Shown here: positions 19,902 to 22,040 of the stretch, piece by piece | How positions within the stretch are numbered: position 1 is the stretch's first letter | How the letters are laid out: each line of letters opens with the position of its first letter | The notes under the pieces: model-generated | Database searches by the model: none | What the model was told of the DNA's origin: nothing | Seen by the model: only the letters and a program-made list of their open reading frames with translations | Program-made: the position numbers and the translations under genes | Source of the DNA: a virus | DNA length: 22,040 nucleotides | Strand: one strand, 5' to 3' | Virus record (IMG/VR): IMGVR_UViG_3300033553_000174 | Location: 1 to 22,040 of that record

Positions 19902-20918
19902 ATGACCGACAATAAATATACACCCTACGACGAAAAACCGGCCCGCGAGCTGCGCGAGAATGTCGCCCAGACCGTGCGCGATCTTATGGCCGATCTAGGG
20001 CATCACGACGAAATCGAGCGGCCCGGCGATATGGACTTTAATCGGGCGCACCTGGTCACCGTGCCAGCCAAGCGCAAAGTCGAGGATCTAACTGCGCAGC
20101 ACCGCACCGCCGCCGAGTTTTTGAAACCGGCCAGGCGCAAAGGCACGGCGCATTTTTCCGACTTGGAAAGCCTCACCGCCTGGTCAAACCGCTTTAAGGG
20201 CGACACCTCGGCGCTGTTCGCTAAAGCTGACATGCGCGCGCCGACGCTGACATGCGTTGCCGACTACCATGCAGAAGGCGCCGCCGACCCGCTGAACCGC
20301 CAGGGCGATCCCACCGCTCGGCATTGCCACCACCGAGCGATTTATGATTTTCCACTATCGGACGAATGGAAAGCCTGGATGGCCGTATCTGGCAAGGGAC
20401 TTGAGAAAGACGAGCTTGGCGAGTTTATCGAGGCGCAGGCAAAAGACATCATGGATCCATCGCCCGCGATTATTGCTGGCAAGCACAGCGACAAAAACCA
20501 GCCTTGGGAAAATCGCCTGATCGAGACAGCGCGGCAGATCGAGGGCAAATTCGGCCAGCTCGGGCAGCTCCTCGCGATGTCTAAACGCTTTCAGGTTTTT
20601 GAAACCAGCGATCTAAAAGTCGCCACCAACCGCGACACCGGCGAGGCCGAAATCCAATTCCTAAACGAGCATAAGGATGCCGATGGAAAGCCCCTGAATA
20701 TTCCAAATCTGATCATCATCACAATTCCGGTTTTCCTCGGCGGCGCGCCCTACCGCATGGCCGTGCGATTCCGTTACCGCAAATCAGGCGCCGCCGTCAA
20801 ATTCATCCTAACGATCTACAACCCAGAAAAGGCATTCGAGGCCGCCTTTAAGGAAGCCGTCGCCGAGGCGACAGATCAGACCGGCCTGCCAACCTTTATG
20901 GGCACGCCCGAGGCCTGA
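19902..20918 (+). CDS. DUF2303 family protein
   Basis: This 338-aa protein shows the DUF2303 pattern: a long N-terminal helix region, then SLTAWSNRFKGDTSALFAK, TCVADYHAEGAADP, CHHRAIYDFPLSDEWKAWMA (the family hallmark), a middle helix with EFIEAQAKDI and the C-terminal beta segment IPVFLGGAPYRMAVRFRYRK. DUF2303 proteins occur next to recombination or replication genes in phages; their biochemical role is not established to my knowledge. An AACGAGGAACC ribosome site precedes the start. Length agrees with the family. Confidence 0.85.
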   Translation: MTDNKYTPYDEKPARELRENVAQTVRDLMADLGHHDEIERPGDMDFNRAHLVTVPAKRKVEDLTAQHRTAAEFLKPARRKGTAHFSDLESLTAWSNRFKGDTSALFAKADMRAPTLTCVADYHAEGAADPLNRQGDPTARHCHHRAIYDFPLSDEWKAWMAVSGKGLEKDELGEFIEAQAKDIMDPSPAIIAGKHSDKNQPWENRLIETARQIEGKFGQLGQLLAMSKRFQVFETSDLKVATNRDTGEAEIQFLNEHKDADGKPLNIPNLIIITIPVFLGGAPYRMAVRFRYRKSGAAVKFILTIYNPEKAFEAAFKEAVAEATDQTGLPTFMGTPEA

Positions 20919-20927
20919 AATCTCTTT

Positions 20928-20952
20928 CTGCCGCCCTGCAAATGGGCGGCAG
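20928..20952 (+). terminator. Strong hairpin after DUF2303 (possible attenuator)
   Basis: CTGCCGCCC-TGCAAAT-GGGCGGCAG is a perfect 9-bp GC-rich stem with a 7-nt loop, located between the DUF2303 stop and the next ribosome site. There is no T tract behind it, so full termination is unlikely without a factor, but it could be an attenuator or a stabiliser of the upstream message. Confidence 0.5.
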
Positions 20953-20986
20953 CGACGGATATCACCGCAGGAAAGGACAAACCCCG

Positions 20987-21211
20987 ATGACCACCCCCAG
21001 AAACCTTGAACGGCTCCAGCCGCGCACCACTGCCACCAGCGCCGATATGCCCCTGGTCGAGCTACTGCGCCCGCTATCCGCCAAGGCTTTGCCGAGCAGC
21101 GCAATGACCGGCAAGCATGGCGACGACATCACCGAGGCCGAGGCCCGCGCCCGCGCCCTAATCTGCCACAAACGGAACGCCAAAGGGCGCAGAACAGGCG
21201 GCATCGCATGA
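20987..21211 (+). CDS. Hypothetical 74-aa protein
   Basis: Start at 20987 (MTTPRNLERLQPRTTATSAD) after AGGAAAGGAC; the frame upstream covers the hairpin. The C-terminal half is helical with ITEAEARARALICHKRNAKG and a basic end. No known family. It ends with an ATGA overlap into the next gene. Confidence 0.62.
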   Translation: MTTPRNLERLQPRTTATSADMPLVELLRPLSAKALPSSAMTGKHGDDITEAEARARALICHKRNAKGRRTGGIA

Positions 21212-22040
21212 CCGATCAAAAAGACCCGCGCGAGCTGGTGGCGCGCCTCGCCGGATTTACGCCTGGCCCCTGGGCATTAAGCCGCACCCGCATATTGGCC
21301 CTATTCAAAAGCGCAGGGATCAGCCCGTATTATTGGGAAATAGCCAACGCCGCAGAAACGTGTTTTCCGTCAGACTCGGGAAAAATGCACTATGCGGGCG
21401 GCACGCCCGAGGCTAACGCCGAATTGATCGCCGCCGCGCCGGATCTTCACGCCGCGCTCGCCGACGCCCTGGCAGAGAATGAACGCCTGGCCGATGCTTT
21501 AGGCGATGCGATCGTCGCGGATACGATTTTTAAGATCGAAAACGCACCCAATCCGGCCCCCACCGACCCCGGCGCCGATGACGTTTATTCCGGCTTTGTC
21601 TGCAAGGGAGCATGGCAACTCGGCACCGCCTGCGGCATCTGCGAACGATGCCAGGCGACGCGGCCACCGCCAACCCAGGCCGCGCCGCAAGCGCCAGAAA
21701 CAGACCCGCGCGCCCTGGTGCAAATGTTACTAAAATTTAACCGAATGATCCGAGAGAGCGAAAGCTACGCCGGATTTCACAAATCTTGGCGCGCCGAACT
21801 TTGGGGGGATCCCGCCGCTATTCCAGCCGACGCGGCAGATGCCCTCGCCGACGCCCTCGATCAGATCGACCACCTAACCACAGAACGCGACACCGCGCTC
21901 GAATTGGCGCGCGAGGTGCATGGCGCACCAAAGCCGGGAGTTATGCGCAGGCGATTGGCCGAGATAAAATGCCGAGATATGGACGCGCGCCAGGCGGAAG
22001 CCTGGGCGGATACCTTGACAGCCTCGATCGAGAGAATAGA
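21208..22040 (+). CDS. Ea22-like phage protein (partial, C-terminus outside window)
   Basis: At least 277 residues are open from the ATG at 21208 to the right edge. Near the N-terminus are GFTPGPWALSR and ANAELIAAAPDLHAALADAL, the T-P-G-P-W and N-A-x-L-I-A-A-A-P-D-L signature of Ead/Ea22-like proteins. A Cys cluster follows (C132, C142, C145, C148: TACGICERC), possibly zinc-binding. The later part repeats a helical motif (ALADALDQIDHLTTERDTAL) similar to residues 83-98, with the phrase DPR-A/E-LV recurring at both starts, so the gene may be built from two related halves. Function unknown. Confidence 0.72.
   Translation, partial: MTDQKDPRELVARLAGFTPGPWALSRTRILALFKSAGISPYYWEIANAAETCFPSDSGKMHYAGGTPEANAELIAAAPDLHAALADALAENERLADALGDAIVADTIFKIENAPNPAPTDPGADDVYSGFVCKGAWQLGTACGICERCQATRPPPTQAAPQAPETDPRALVQMLLKFNRMIRESESYAGFHKSWRAELWGDPAAIPADAADALADALDQIDHLTTERDTALELAREVHGAPKPGVMRRRLAEIKCRDMDARQAEAWADTLTASIERI

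Noticed and set aside
1-22040. tRNA genes, CRISPR arrays, insertion sequences
   Set aside because: No cloverleaf-like or T-loop patterns in the gaps, no spaced direct repeats and no transposase or terminal inverted repeats were seen by eye; a tRNA scan would settle the first.

Overview
This window is about 22 kb from the middle of a temperate, siphovirus-type (HK97-fold) bacteriophage or prophage. The high GC content, GC-rich third positions and the gene set (P27-type TerS, gene-transfer-agent-like head and tail genes, DUF2303, MT-A70 methylase) suggest an alphaproteobacterial host, most likely in the Rhodobacteraceae or Paracoccus group. That host call is an inference from style, not from a database match. 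Both ends run out of the window inside open genes (tape measure on the left, an Ea22-like protein on the right). No integrase, attachment site, lysis cassette or tRNA is visible.

Layout. Positions 1-10256 (minus strand) hold the late morphogenesis operon. In transcription order it runs: small and large terminase, HK97 portal, prohead protease, major capsid, a small capsid-adjacent protein, head-tail connector, head closure, HK97 gp10-like neck protein, DUF3168 tail terminator, major tail protein, tail assembly chaperone with a probable -1 frameshift product, and tape measure. Positions 10518-10850 carry a lone plus-strand lipoprotein gene that looks like a moron. Positions 10858-13219 (minus) hold an HNH-nuclease/P-loop-kinase fusion, a NusG-like transcription factor and two genes of unknown function. 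Positions 13230-13427 look like a replication origin, with two perfect DnaA boxes, GACACT repeats and a polypyrimidine tandem repeat. Positions 13428-16075 (minus) are a tightly coupled early block of eight genes joined by 4-nt ATGA overlaps: HTH regulators, small proteins, an MT-A70 adenine methylase, a 30-aa membrane peptide and a DUF1376/YdaU-like replication protein.

Positions 16076-16694 are the immunity region. A short XRE repressor gene (plus strand) is flanked by four 17-bp operators with consensus ATGGACGWWTCKTCYAT. One operator sits exactly between the -35 and -10 of the leftward promoter, and another does the same at the rightward promoter. The leftward message probably starts at or next to the first ATG. 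From 16695 to the end (plus) runs a second early operon of mostly small genes, including two or three single-span membrane proteins, an HNH endonuclease, DUF2303 and an Ea22-like protein.

Working model (inference): the repressor holds both early promoters shut. On induction, the left operon makes replication proteins that act at the nearby origin, then the NusG-like factor, which may let polymerase read into the late operon. The right operon supplies accessory and host-takeover functions. The most notable structures are the operator array, the candidate origin, the NusG-like factor, the HNH-kinase fusion, the duplicated ~70-bp leader in front of the capsid and major tail genes, and the dnaX-type slippery heptamer in the tail chaperone.
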